Origin: Clostridiales bacterium
GTDB taxonomy: Bacteria > Bacillota > Clostridia > Oscillospirales > Acutalibacteraceae
Reading direction: 5' to 3'
DNA length: 64,000 nucleotides
NCBI GenBank assembly: GCA_018364155.1
Contig: JAGZMM010000001.1
Span: 558,001-622,000 of the forward strand
The notes beneath the pieces were generated by a model. That model searched no databases, was not told where the DNA came from, and saw only the letters and a program-made list of their open reading frames with translations. The position numbers and the translations under genes are program-made. Of this stretch, positions 34,707 through 44,912 are shown piece after piece; position 1 is the first letter of the stretch; each line of letters begins with the position of its first letter.

Positions 34707-35102
34707 TCACCGGCAAGATTGCGTAATGTGCTCAATAAAAGAAGCGTCTGCGGCGGAATCTATGCGATTATCCAAGCATATGACTCGGATGTGGTGTTCC
34801 ACCAAATACTCAAGCGTCTTCATACACTCTAAAAAATGATCACCTAAATCATAGACGCTGTTGACAACAAAAACATCAAATTCTTTTTTGAGAAGCCGGT
34901 CAAGGATCCTTTTTAAGCCTGGCTTGTCTGCTGGCGCCTGTTCAAAACCTTCGTCTACATACACATCTCTCACAGCAATGCCCAGAGAGGCCAGCAACGT
35001 CTGCATCTGATTTAACCTCTGGCTTTTTACATATTCGCTTATAAAAGGAGGGATTGTACGGATTGGCAGATAACAAACGGCCATTTGAGCGGTGTTGTCC
35101 AT
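34707..35102 (-). CDS. Degenerate serine-recombinase N-terminal-like protein (131 aa)
   Basis: The segment VYVDEGFEQAPADKPGLKRILDRLLKKEFDVFVVNSVYDLG (about 48-88) resembles the resolvase catalytic fold (D-x-G ... R-P-G-L-x-x-L ... D-x-V-V-V ... D-R-L-S-R). The N-terminal strand that normally carries the nucleophilic Ser and Arg reads CYLPIRTIPPFISEY instead, and the S-R of the D-R-L-S-R motif is lost. There is no zinc-ribbon or helix-turn-helix tail. It is probably inactive as a recombinase and may be a domesticated or decayed remnant. Its end faces the palindrome at 34623-34672. Confidence 0.6.
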   Translation of the reverse strand: MDNTAQMAVCYLPIRTIPPFISEYVKSQRLNQMQTLLASLGIAVRDVYVDEGFEQAPADKPGLKRILDRLLKKEFDVFVVNSVYDLGDHFLECMKTLEYLVEHHIRVICLDNRIDSAADASFIEHITQSCR

Positions 35103-35174
35103 TTTTCTCCTCCAATATTGAATTTGAAATATACTTATGAGAAGAAAACGTGGATTATACCAATGAAATAACTT

Positions 35175-35615
35175 CTATTCTATCGTCTTTTTTAAAACTG
35201 GTATATTGTATTGCTTTAATATATCCAAAATCTTGTACGCCTTGTCTCTAGATCCTACCGAGGTATGGACGTTTATACCGGACTCCTTGTCGATATAGCA
35301 ATACGATAGATGCCTAAAACCGCCTCTTGGCCCCACACAAAGTGTTACCTCTTTCGCTTCCTTCAAATTTTCGATAAATAACTTCTCTTGACGGTCCATT
35401 TCTTTTCGCGTCTCTTCGTCAATAATTTCCAGTGAATTCCACAGCACATCCAGAGTAGCAATCCCAGGGAAACAAACTGTGACAAATCGATCGCTAGCAT
35501 GGCTCCACATCATTTGCCGGCCGACTGTGATACCCTCGGTTCCGGCAATTAACCCATTTGCGTACCGTGTTAAATCAACGGTAAGCTTTACTTTGATACC
35601 ATTTTCCATATCCAT
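35175..35615 (-). CDS. Hypothetical protein (146 aa)
   Basis: I do not recognise it. It starts MDMENGIKVKLTVDLTRYANGLIAG, has a central helical, acidic stretch (IIDEETRKEMDRQEKLFIENL) and ends with KAYKILDILKQYNIPVLKKTIE. It looks soluble and alpha/beta. An in-frame ATG at 35660 lacks a ribosome site, while 35615 has AAGGAG 13 bases upstream, so the start is uncertain. It lies 72 bp upstream of the recombinase-like gene on the same strand; the two may be co-transcribed. It is more AT-rich than the flanking genes. Confidence 0.6.
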   Translation of the reverse strand: MDMENGIKVKLTVDLTRYANGLIAGTEGITVGRQMMWSHASDRFVTVCFPGIATLDVLWNSLEIIDEETRKEMDRQEKLFIENLKEAKEVTLCVGPRGGFRHLSYCYIDKESGINVHTSVGSRDKAYKILDILKQYNIPVLKKTIE

Positions 35616-35743
35616 CCTAAAAATTTCACTCCTTTTCAAGCAACGCTCAAACAATTGCATACATTTATTTCTGAACCAATTATATTAAAAAAGAGGAATT
35701 TTGTCATCTGCTTATACAATTTTTGTTTAAATGGGTAAAGAAA

Positions 35744-36063
35744 AAGCTGAACCTGGAACGCAATATGCGTATTCGCTCAGCTTGGGAAGCGTTGATACAA
35801 AAGATACCCGCCTTAGCCTAAACACGGGTACAAAAAAACCACACCGTAAGGTGCGCAATGTGCAGGCTCAGTCTAGGAGTTTATGCTACAAAGAAGATGT
35901 CCCTATAAACGCGAGCCACTAGGCGAAAGAAAAGGCTGAACCTGGAACGCGAATTGCGTCCAGATTCAGCCTGGGTTTATATGAGAAAAAGATACCCGCC
36001 GAAAACGCGAGCAAAACGGCAAAATAAAAAACCGAGCCCGGAACGCGAGTTGCGTCCAGGCTC
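35744..36063. repeat. Four tandem degenerate ~95 bp repeats containing terminator-like hairpins
   Basis: Hairpin cores lie at 35744-35783, 35832-35877, 35934-35971 and 36034-36063, a period of about 95 bp. Units share AGGCTGAACCTGGAACGC/GCGTCCAGATTCAGCC-like arms, and the spacers share AAGATACCCGCC and AAACGCGAGC (35908-35916 and 36003-36012). On the minus strand each hairpin is followed by a T-rich run. The unit next to tRNA-Leu is evidently that tRNA's terminator; the others look like duplicated, decaying copies. The short ORFs in this stretch are read from the repeats and were not called. The rest of the 35616-35743 gap holds nothing I recognise. Confidence 0.75.
36024..36063 (-). terminator. 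Terminator of tRNA-Leu
   Basis: Hairpin GAGCCTGGACGC / GCGTTCCGGGCTC, then GGTTTTTTATTTTG on the minus strand, 8-10 bases after the tRNA 3' end. Confidence 0.85.
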
Positions 36064-36070
36064 AGCCTGG

Positions 36071-36157
36071 TGGTGCCGCTGACCGGACTTGAACCGGTAC
36101 GCTGTCGCCAGCGAGGGATTTTAAGTCCCTTGTGTCTGCCGATTCCACCACAGCGGC
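36071..36157 (-). tRNA. tRNA-Leu (UAA anticodon)
   Basis: 87-base type II tRNA with encoded CCA. The acceptor pairs GCCGCTG with CAGCGGC, the anticodon stem is GGGA/TCCC with TAA in the loop, a long variable arm (CGCTGGCGACAGCG) follows, and the T loop GGTTCAAGTCC is intact. It has its own consensus promoter at 36174-36202. Confidence 0.96.
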
Positions 36158-36173
36158 ATACATTGTAACTAAG

Positions 36174-36202
36174 ATTATAGTGAAGGGGGTAAGATTTGTC
36201 AA
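36174..36202 (-). promoter_or_regulatory. tRNA-Leu promoter
   Basis: Exact TTGACA (36197-36202), 17 bp, TATAAT (36174-36179) on the minus strand, 16 bp upstream of the tRNA. Confidence 0.9.
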
Positions 36203-36257
36203 GAAAGAAATCCCAGAGGCGGCATAGGATCCATGCCGATAGAATGCCCAAAAGACC

Positions 36258-36286
36258 TTGACAAAATTCTAACAAAACGGCATAAT
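36258..36286 (+). promoter_or_regulatory. Promoter of the ACT/DUF711 operon
   Basis: TTGACA (36258-36263), 17 bp, CATAAT (36281-36286), 34 bp upstream of the ACT gene. Confidence 0.75.
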
Positions 36287-36320
36287 GAGTGGGCTATTAA
36301 TTATGTATGGAGGGATCGTT

Positions 36321-36590
36321 ATGCGCGCAGTTATTGCGGTAATCGGCAAGGACATGGTAGGGATCCTCGCCGGCGTCTCCAACCTGTGCTCCCAGGTCAA
36401 CGTCAACATTACGGAGGTAACCCAGTCGGTCATGCAGGACCTGTTCGCCATGATCATGCTGGTGGATATTTCGAACTGCACCATCCCCTTTACCGAGCTT
36501 TCCGACCAGATGGAACACTTAGGCACAAAAATGGGGCTCTCGGTCAAAATCATGCATGAAGACATATTTAATTCCATGCACCGCGTATAA
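36321..36590 (+). CDS. ACT domain protein (UPF0237 family)
   Basis: An 89-residue single ACT domain ([29 protein letters not shown] ... [11 protein letters not shown]), a fold that binds amino acids or other small ligands. The ATG at 36321 has GGAGG upstream. It precedes the DUF711 gene by 17 bp, and this pair is conserved across Firmicutes and archaea, which suggests that it regulates or partners the DUF711 protein. The ligand is unknown. Confidence 0.92.
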   Translation: MRAVIAVIGKDMVGILAGVSNLCSQVNVNITEVTQSVMQDLFAMIMLVDISNCTIPFTELSDQMEHLGTKMGLSVKIMHEDIFNSMHRV

Positions 36591-36607
36591 CAAGGGGGAG
36601 GTTCCAA

Positions 36608-37966
36608 ATGATAAACGTGCACGATATTCTGGAAACCATTCAGATGATCGACAACGAGAATCTGGATGTGCGCACCATTACCATGGGCATCTCTCTGCTC
36701 GACTGCTGCGACCCGGATATTGACGTAGCCTGTAAAAAAATTTATGACAAGATCACTCGCTATGCAAAGGACCTAGTCAAGGTCGGCGAAGACATTGAGA
36801 AGGAATACGGCATTCCCATTATTCATAAGCGCATTTCGGTCACACCCATCGCTATGATTGCGGCGGCCTGCTCGGGAAAGGATCCGGTCAAATTCGCCCT
36901 GACGCTGGAAAAGGCGGCGAGGGCGGTGGGGGTCAACTTCATCGGCGGATATTCGGCGCTGGTACAAAAGGGGTTCGGCCCGGGGGACTACGCGTTGCTG
37001 CAGAGTATCCCGGAAGCCCTCAGCGTTACCGAGCACGTGTGCTCGTCGGTGAACATCGGCTCCACTAAGGCCGGGATCAACATGGATGCGGTGGCTCGGA
37101 TGGGCCGAGTCGTGAAGGAGACGGCGGAAATCACCTCTGATCGGGACTGCATCGGCTGCGCGAAGCTGGTAGTTTTCTGCAATGCACCGGAGGATAACCC
37201 ATTCATGGCGGGTGCCTTCCACGGCCCGGGCGAGCCGGACTGTGTGATTAACGTAGGCGTTTCCGGCCCGGGCGTAGTACGGGCGGCCCTGAAGAAAGCG
37301 GGAGACTGTGATCTGACGGGAGTGGCCGACTTAATCAAGCGAACCGCCTTTAAGATCACTCGTATGGGCCAGCTGGTAGCCCAGGAGGCGTCCCGCCGGC
37401 TCTGCGTACCCTTCGGCATTGTGGATTTATCGCTGGCACCTACGCCGGCGGTGGGCGACTCGGTGGCCCATATCCTCGAAGAAATGGGACTTGAGCAATG
37501 CGGGGCCTACGGCACCACGGCGGCGCTGGCTCTTTTGAATGACGCGGTCAAAAAAGGCGGCGTGATGGCTTCCTCTCATGTGGGAGGCTTGTCGGGTGCG
37601 TTCATCCCGGTCACGGAGGACGCGGGAATGATCGACGCGGCCCGTTCGGGTGCACTGTGCTTAGAAAAGCTGGAAGCCATGACCGCTGTCTGCTCGGTGG
37701 GGCTTGACATGATCAACATTCCTGGGGACACGCCTGCAGAGGTCATTGCTGCCATCATTGCCGATGAAGCGGCCATCGGTATGGTCAACTCCAAAACCAC
37801 TGCCGTGCGGGTGATCCCCGCCATTGGCAAGAAGGTGGGCGAGGAATTGAGCTTCGGCGGCCTTTTGGGCGGTGGCCCGGTCATGGAGGTTAACCGCATG
37901 TCGCCGGCCCGCTTTATCGGCCGGGGCGGACGGATACCGGCTCCGCTTCAGAGCCTGAAAAACTAA
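36608..37966 (+). CDS. PFL-like DUF711 (UPF0210) protein
   Basis: A 452-residue protein of the UPF0210/DUF711 family, which shares the ten-stranded barrel of pyruvate formate-lyase and ribonucleotide reductase but has no proven reaction. Typical segments are [22 protein letters not shown], the glycine-rich [13 protein letters not shown] and the end [18 protein letters not shown]. The start has AAGGGGGAGG upstream. It is the second gene of the ACT-DUF711 unit. The length is normal and no damage is seen. Confidence 0.92.
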   Translation: MINVHDILETIQMIDNENLDVRTITMGISLLDCCDPDIDVACKKIYDKITRYAKDLVKVGEDIEKEYGIPIIHKRISVTPIAMIAAACSGKDPVKFALTLEKAARAVGVNFIGGYSALVQKGFGPGDYALLQSIPEALSVTEHVCSSVNIGSTKAGINMDAVARMGRVVKETAEITSDRDCIGCAKLVVFCNAPEDNPFMAGAFHGPGEPDCVINVGVSGPGVVRAALKKAGDCDLTGVADLIKRTAFKITRMGQLVAQEASRRLCVPFGIVDLSLAPTPAVGDSVAHILEEMGLEQCGAYGTTAALALLNDAVKKGGVMASSHVGGLSGAFIPVTEDAGMIDAARSGALCLEKLEAMTAVCSVGLDMINIPGDTPAEVIAAIIADEAAIGMVNSKTTAVRVIPAIGKKVGEELSFGGLLGGGPVMEVNRMSPARFIGRGGRIPAPLQSLKN

Positions 37967-38032
37967 GTCGGTCCTTCAACAAATTGTAACGAAATTTATG
38001 GTTTGGTTGGGTTTTATTCAGTAATTTGTACC

Positions 38033-38061
38033 TTGTAATGACGAAAAAACGGGTATATAAT
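38033..38061 (+). promoter_or_regulatory. V/A-ATPase operon promoter
   Basis: TTGTAA (38033-38038), 17 bp, TATAAT (38056-38061), about 100 bp upstream of the first ATPase gene. Confidence 0.75.
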
Positions 38062-38111
38062 AACAACCATCAGCAAGCACTCAATCACCAAAATACCTCG
38101 GGCATTTTAGC

Positions 38112-38146
38112 GGGAGAGCGCCACTGGCGTTCTCCCTTTTACGACT
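38112..38146 (+). terminator. Leader hairpin, possible attenuator of the ATPase operon
   Basis: 11 bp stem GGGAGAGCGCC / GGCGTTCTCCC (one GU pair), 3 nt loop, then TTTTACGACTTTTT. It lies between the promoter at 38033-38061 and the first gene at 38165, so it would end the leader transcript unless read through. Confidence 0.6.
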
Positions 38147-38164
38147 TTTTAGGAGGGGATCCGT

Positions 38165-38479
38165 ATGCAAGAAATGATCAAGCGCATCCTTGAAATGGAT
38201 GAGCAGGCACGCCAGCTCACCGAGGACGCCTCTTCCATGCGCATGCAGGCGGAAATGACCGTCGAGGAAAAGAGCCAGGCGCTCAAGGACGAGTATCTGA
38301 CCCGGGCCCGCAAAAAGGTCGAACAGCTGGAAGAAAAGGAACGGGGCTTTGCCGAGGAAGAATGGGAGCAAACCCAGAAAATGTACGCTAGTGTGATGGA
38401 TTCCCTTGACCAGACGGCCGCACACAACAAGGACGCCTGGGTGAAAACCATCGTCAACCGCACTCTGGGCCGGGAATAA
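38165..38479 (+). CDS. V/A-type ATPase peripheral stalk subunit (G/H-like)
   Basis: A 104-residue protein that is almost wholly helical and highly charged (TEDASSMRMQAEMTVEEKSQ, RKKVEQLEEKERGFAEEEWE), typical of the G/H coiled-coil peripheral stalk subunit that pairs with subunit E. It is the first gene of the ATPase operon. The ATG has AGGAGGGG upstream. Sequence identity in this family is low, so the call relies on composition and position. Confidence 0.8.
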   Translation: MQEMIKRILEMDEQARQLTEDASSMRMQAEMTVEEKSQALKDEYLTRARKKVEQLEEKERGFAEEEWEQTQKMYASVMDSLDQTAAHNKDAWVKTIVNRTLGRE

Positions 38480-38511
38480 GAAAAAAGCCTGGCCAAAGGA
38501 GGCGAAACGCG

Positions 38512-39564
38512 ATGGCTGGAAGTTATTCTCACAACGCTTTATCCGCAAAGGCACGTGCCAAATTCGGCAAGCGGCTGACTTTGCAGAATTATAACGAGCT
38601 GCTGGCCTGCCAGTCGGTAGGGGAAGCGGCTCTCTATCTGAAAAACAGGACCTATTTTGGTCCTTTTTTGAGCGAGGTCCGTTCGGTGGACGTTCATCGC
38701 GGCAGGCTTGAGGAGCTTCTGCGGCGCAAATCTTTTGAAGACTATTCGTCCTTGTGCGTATTTGAATATGCGGGACGGGAGTTTTTCTACGAAATCATCG
38801 TGCTCAGAGGCGAAATTCAGCAGATTCTCCATTGTATCCGGCTTTTAAACTACGGGCAGGAAGACGAATACCTCTTTCATCTTCCCACCTTTTTTGAGCA
38901 CCATACCGACATCCGTCTCATGGATCTAGCCAAGTGCAAGACTTTTGATGATATTTTAGCGGTGCTCAAAGGCACGCCATTTGAACCGCTCCTCTCCCCT
39001 TATGCAGGCAAGCGGCCCGACGAGCTGGATTTGACCACCATTGAAACAAGGCTATACCATTATTTATACGATCGGGCGTTTGCGCTGATTGAACGGCACA
39101 CCCGGGGCAAAATGAAAAAGGAGCTGCTGGATTTTTACTATATGACGGTGGAGCTGGACAATGTGCTGCGCATCCTGCGGTACAAAAATGCGTTTTCCAC
39201 CGCGTCGCCGGATGAAATCCGGTCCCGGCTCCTTCCTTACGAGCATGTGATCAAAAAAGAGGAGCTGGACGCCATGCTCCACGCCAAGACGGCAAACGAG
39301 GCATTCGCCGTCTTTAAACGGACCAAGTATGGCCACCGGCTTTCGCAAACGCAGGGCGGCTATCTGGAGGAAACTCTGTCGGCCCTGGTTTTCCGGGAAG
39401 CGCTGCACACCATGCGCTTCTCTGTGAATCCGCCAGCCGTGTTTTTCGCGTACACCATTATCGCGGAAAACGAGCTGCGCAACATCATCAACATCATTGA
39501 AGGCATCCGATACCAGCTGCCCCCTGACAAAATCCGGGAGCTCCTGATTCTGGAACATGCTTAA
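38512..39564 (+). CDS. atpC: V/A-type ATPase subunit C
   Basis: A 350-residue subunit of the V-ATPase d/AC39 family that links the rotor ring to the central shaft. The protein is helical, with HNALSAKARAKFGKRLT at the start and a C-terminal LRNIINIIEGIRYQLP segment. It lies between the stalk subunit and subunit I. AAAGGAGG is upstream of the ATG. Confidence 0.9.
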   Translation: MAGSYSHNALSAKARAKFGKRLTLQNYNELLACQSVGEAALYLKNRTYFGPFLSEVRSVDVHRGRLEELLRRKSFEDYSSLCVFEYAGREFFYEIIVLRGEIQQILHCIRLLNYGQEDEYLFHLPTFFEHHTDIRLMDLAKCKTFDDILAVLKGTPFEPLLSPYAGKRPDELDLTTIETRLYHYLYDRAFALIERHTRGKMKKELLDFYYMTVELDNVLRILRYKNAFSTASPDEIRSRLLPYEHVIKKEELDAMLHAKTANEAFAVFKRTKYGHRLSQTQGGYLEETLSALVFREALHTMRFSVNPPAVFFAYTIIAENELRNIINIIEGIRYQLPPDKIRELLILEHA

Positions 39565-39586
39565 GGGCAGGAGGTGAGAGTGAACC

Positions 39587-41527
39587 ATGGCGATTGAAAA
39601 AATGCTGTTGGTCAACGTGCTGGGAAAACTGGACACGATGGACACGGCATTTGAACGGGTGTGCATCGACGAGGACTTTCATCCGGAATCCACGCTAACC
39701 TTTTTAGAGGACAGCAAGGGTTACGCCTCCATCAGCCAGGATAACCCCTATACGCCGATGCTGCAGGCCCTCGACGAGCTTTCCAAATCCCATGCGCCGC
39801 CGCTTAAGCTGACGCCGGTCACTTCTCCGGTCAAGTACGATCGAGAAGGCCTTGGGCAGTTTGTGGACCGTGTATCGGACGAATTCAGAACCCTGGATCA
39901 ACAGCTTCACGCCCTAAAAGAGGACATTTCCATGGGGGAAACCTTCATTGCGCAGTTGTCCCATTTTACTGGACTCAATGTCCGGCTCGACGAGGTGTTC
40001 TCCTGTGAGTTCATCAAGGTACGTTTCGGGCGCATCCCCAGGGACAGCTACCCGAAGCTGCAGGCGTATGAGGACAATCCCTATGTGATGTTCTTCCCTG
40101 GGTCGGTGGACACCACCCATTACTGGGGCGTGTATTTCTGCCCGCGGGAGCAGGTGGAGGAAGTAGACCGGATTTTCTCCCACCTGTATTTTGAACGGCT
40201 GCGGGTTCCCGGAGTAAACGGAACCCCGGAGGAAGGAATCGAGCGGTTCCAAAAAAAGGTGGCCTTAGACCGCAAGCGGCTTTCGCAGCTGACGCAAAAA
40301 ATTCAAACGTCCTGGGAAAAGCAGCACGAAAAAATCGAGAACGCATACTCTTTCTTGACCTATCTAAGCGATGCGTTCGATCTTAGGCGCTACGCTGCCA
40401 AGCATGGGACGCTTTTCCACCTGATCGGCTGGATCCCGGCTGCAAAACAAGAGGAGTTCTTCCACCGGTTTGACGACATGGAAGCGGTGCAGGTGGTGTT
40501 CGAGCCGCCGGATGACGCGCCGCGGGACGAAACTCCGCCCATCCGGCTCAAAAACAGGTGGCTTGCAAGGCCCTTTGAGATGTTCGTCGATATGTTCGGC
40601 CTGCCGGATTACGACGAGGTAGACCCCACCGTTTTCATCAGCATCACCTATTGCATTTTGTTCGGCATTATGTTTGCCGACGTGGGGCAGGGCATCCTGC
40701 TGTTTTTGGTGGGACTGTATATGTACAAGAAACGGCATATGTCCATCGGTCCCATCTTGATGCGCACGAGCATTTTCTCTACGCTGTTCGGCTGTATCTT
40801 CGGGTCGGTGTTCGGGTTTGAAACCGCTCTCGACTCTATTTACGCAAGCTTCGGCCTCTCTCCCTTTAGGGTGATGGAGCCTCAGAACATTACCCTGATT
40901 CTGCTCGCATCCATTGCCATCGGCTGCGTGCTCAACATGGTGGCCATGGTCATCAACATCTTTTCGGGGCTTCGGCGAAAACGGTACGCGGATGCCCTCT
41001 TCGGCCCCAGCGGGGCAGCGGGGCTTGTCTTCTACGCGTCCATCCTGACGGCAGGCGCTTTGCTCTTCGCCACGGGCTTAAATCTCTTCAGCCTGCCCTA
41101 TATCCTGCTTTTGATTGTGCTCCCGCTGCTTGTGATGTTTTTCCGGGAGCCGCTTGGAAACTTAGTGGGGCGAAAGCCGAAGATCTTCGAAGACAGCGTG
41201 GGTGAATTCATTTCCGGCAATTTCTTCGAGCTCTTTGACTTTCTTTTAAGCTACCTGTCCAACACCCTGTCCTTTTTGCGGGTGGGCGCCTTCGTGCTGG
41301 TACACGCGGGCATGATGAAGGTGGTATTCGTCATTGCCGAGCTGTTCGACCCGGTGGGGTATACCATCGCGGTGGTCATCGGCAATGGGATTGTGGCTTG
41401 TCTGGAAGCCCTTCTGGTGGCCATCCAGGTGCTGCGTCTGGAATACTACGAAATGTTCAGCCGGTTCTACTCCGGCAACGGCAAACCCTTTTTGTCCATC
41501 CGGTCGAGAAAAACACAAAATCAGTAG
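39587..41527 (+). CDS. atpI: V/A-type ATPase subunit I
   Basis: The 646-residue membrane stator (subunit a/I). The soluble N-terminal half (1-335) contains coiled-coil segments. The C-terminal half has about seven to eight helices with GIMFADVGQGILLFLVGLY, the SNTLSFLRVGAFVLVHAGM helix, which provides the half-channel Arg, and a final VVIGNGIVACLEALLVAIQVLRLEYYE. The length is normal for bacterial V/A-type enzymes. Confidence 0.93.
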   Translation: MAIEKMLLVNVLGKLDTMDTAFERVCIDEDFHPESTLTFLEDSKGYASISQDNPYTPMLQALDELSKSHAPPLKLTPVTSPVKYDREGLGQFVDRVSDEFRTLDQQLHALKEDISMGETFIAQLSHFTGLNVRLDEVFSCEFIKVRFGRIPRDSYPKLQAYEDNPYVMFFPGSVDTTHYWGVYFCPREQVEEVDRIFSHLYFERLRVPGVNGTPEEGIERFQKKVALDRKRLSQLTQKIQTSWEKQHEKIENAYSFLTYLSDAFDLRRYAAKHGTLFHLIGWIPAAKQEEFFHRFDDMEAVQVVFEPPDDAPRDETPPIRLKNRWLARPFEMFVDMFGLPDYDEVDPTVFISITYCILFGIMFADVGQGILLFLVGLYMYKKRHMSIGPILMRTSIFSTLFGCIFGSVFGFETALDSIYASFGLSPFRVMEPQNITLILLASIAIGCVLNMVAMVINIFSGLRRKRYADALFGPSGAAGLVFYASILTAGALLFATGLNLFSLPYILLLIVLPLLVMFFREPLGNLVGRKPKIFEDSVGEFISGNFFELFDFLLSYLSNTLSFLRVGAFVLVHAGMMKVVFVIAELFDPVGYTIAVVIGNGIVACLEALLVAIQVLRLEYYEMFSRFYSGNGKPFLSIRSRKTQNQ

Positions 41528-41590
41528 CGTTCCGGCCGGTTTTCCTTATCGCCCAATGACGGGAACTTGAATTATGAGGAGGAAACATTC

Positions 41591-42076
41591 ATGTATGCTC
41601 TGTTTGCAGTTCTGATTTTAGCCGCTATGTGCGTCCCGCTCACTCTCTCCATCCGCAGCCTGAAAAAGGGCAATTCTCCCCGCAAGGCCCTGCGCGTCAA
41701 CCTGACTGCCTTTGCCGCGGTGATGCTGCTGGCGGTTGCTATGCCCTTCGCAGTTTCGGCCGCTACCCCGGACGACGTTTCTACCCAGCCGGTAGCGACC
41801 GCTCCCGCCGCCGATCCCGCCCCTGCCACCAGCGACGCGGATGCGGCAGCCGCTGCGGCCAACGCCGACGGCATGAAATACTTAGCAGCGGCACTGGCGG
41901 TGGGTCTTGCCTGTATCGGCGGCGGTATCGCTGTGGCGTCCGCCTCTCCGGCGGCCATCGGCGCCACCTCGGAAAACCCCAAGGCCTTCTCCAAGTCTCT
42001 GATCTTTGTGGCCCTGGGCGAATCCATCGCTCTGTACGGCCTGGTTATTTCCATTCTGATCCTGTTCGTCTCTTAA
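41591..42076 (+). CDS. atpK: V/A-type ATPase proteolipid subunit K (c-ring), with N-terminal extension
   Basis: A 161-residue rotor subunit. The C-terminal hairpin (about 94-160) carries the proteolipid pattern GLACIGGGIAVASASPAAIGA and the ion-binding Glu in ALGESIALYGLVI. Ahead of it lies an extra hairpin (about 1-18 and 38-56) and an Ala/Pro-rich linker, with no acidic ion site. The ATG at 41591 has GAGGAGG upstream; a frame start at 41567 would overlap the ribosome site. Glutamines of Na+-type rings are not evident, so proton coupling is slightly favoured. Confidence 0.88.
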   Translation: MYALFAVLILAAMCVPLTLSIRSLKKGNSPRKALRVNLTAFAAVMLLAVAMPFAVSAATPDDVSTQPVATAPAADPAPATSDADAAAAAANADGMKYLAAALAVGLACIGGGIAVASASPAAIGATSENPKAFSKSLIFVALGESIALYGLVISILILFVS

Positions 42077-42131
42077 CCGGGATACAAGGCCGTTCGCCGG
42101 TTGAGACGGATAAAAAGGCGGTGAAACCACG

Positions 42132-42440
42132 ATGCGTTTTCAATTAATCAGCGATAACATCGATACCCTGGTGGGCATGCGGCTCGCGGGGATCGAAGGC
42201 GTCGTCGTCCACGAGGAAGCGGAGGTCCGCCAGGCCCTGAAGGAAGCCAAGGAAAACAGCGAGATCGGAATCGTGCTGATCACCGAGGGGCTGATGAAGC
42301 TGTGCCCGGAGGTCATTTTGGACATGAAGCTCACAAGCCACCGGCCGTTGATTGTACAGATTCCGGACCGCCACGGTTCGGCCCGCCCGTCCGATTCCAT
42401 CATGCAATATGTGCGTGAGGCCATCGGCGTGAAGATATGA
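42132..42440 (+). CDS. atpF: V/A-type ATPase subunit F
   Basis: A 102-residue Rossmann-like subunit of the central shaft. The start FQLISDNIDTLVGMRLAGIEG and the segment EIGIVLITEGLMKLCPEVI are typical. It lies between K and E, with AAAGGCGGTGA upstream of the ATG. Confidence 0.92.
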   Translation: MRFQLISDNIDTLVGMRLAGIEGVVVHEEAEVRQALKEAKENSEIGIVLITEGLMKLCPEVILDMKLTSHRPLIVQIPDRHGSARPSDSIMQYVREAIGVKI

Positions 42441-42456
42441 ATGAGGAGGCTCGACT

Positions 42457-43068
42457 ATGGCTTTACAGGACGAAAAGCTAAGTAAATTCATACAGGCCAT
42501 CAATAAGGACGCCGAGGAACGCCGGGCGCGTATCCTGGCGGAATCGGAAGCCTTCAACAAAGCAGAGCTGGAAAAGGCGGAGACGGAGGCGCTGACCGAC
42601 GCCTATCACCTGATTCAGCAGGAAATCTCTAAAATGCGCACCGGCATCCGCCGGGAGCTGTCCCAAAAGGAATTAAAGCTCCACCGGGCCGCCCTGTTAA
42701 AACGCGGTGAAATCACCAAGGACGTGTTTGATGAAGCAAAGAAGGAAATCGAAGCCTTCACAAAGACGGACGCGTATCCGGTTTTTCTCGAAGGCCTGGC
42801 AAAGGAAGCGGCGAAGCTCTTCCCGAAAGCAGAGGTCACATTGTACCTGCGGAAAGAGGATCTGCCCCTTGGCAGGAATTTGAGCAAGCTCTTCTCGGAG
42901 GGCTGTCAGGTTAAGGCGGACGATTCCATCCTTCTGGGCGGTCTTCGCATGGAATGCCGGGAGTTCGGCCTGATGGCCGACGAGACTCTGGACACCCGCC
43001 TCGACAGCCAGCATGTCTGGTTTGCCGAGCATGCGGGCTTGTCGGTGGAGCCGGCTAAAGCAAATTGA
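42457..43068 (+). CDS. atpE: V/A-type ATPase subunit E
   Basis: The 203-residue peripheral stalk subunit. It has a long helical N-terminal half (LSKFIQAINKDAEERRARILAESEAFNKAEL), basic/acidic and coiled-coil, and a globular C-terminal half ending in GLMADETLDTRLDSQH. It pairs with the G/H-like subunit at the operon start. Length and order (F-E-A) are normal. Confidence 0.9.
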   Translation: MALQDEKLSKFIQAINKDAEERRARILAESEAFNKAELEKAETEALTDAYHLIQQEISKMRTGIRRELSQKELKLHRAALLKRGEITKDVFDEAKKEIEAFTKTDAYPVFLEGLAKEAAKLFPKAEVTLYLRKEDLPLGRNLSKLFSEGCQVKADDSILLGGLRMECREFGLMADETLDTRLDSQHVWFAEHAGLSVEPAKAN

Positions 43069-43132
43069 CAAAACGTTTCGCGCCGGGCCTACGCAGGCTT
43101 CTTTGGCGCAATCTGACGGGGGTGAAAGCCGC

Positions 43133-44890
<1,758 letters not shown>

Positions 44891-44912
44891 AGTTTGGGAG
44901 GGACTATAACCT

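Noticed and set aside
35744..36063. CRISPR array
   Set aside because: Only four degenerate units with unequal, partly homologous spacers and no cas genes; the hairpins are terminator-like.
34707..36157. Integrated element at tRNA-Leu with direct-repeat attachment sites
   Set aside because: No repeat of the tRNA 3' end was found on the far side, and no intact integrase is present.
35731..36275. Short ORFs on both strands around the tRNA-Leu repeats
   Set aside because: They are read from the tandem repeats themselves, and one crosses the tRNA gene; the repeated peptide (EPGT/SLD-like) comes from the repeat, not from selection.
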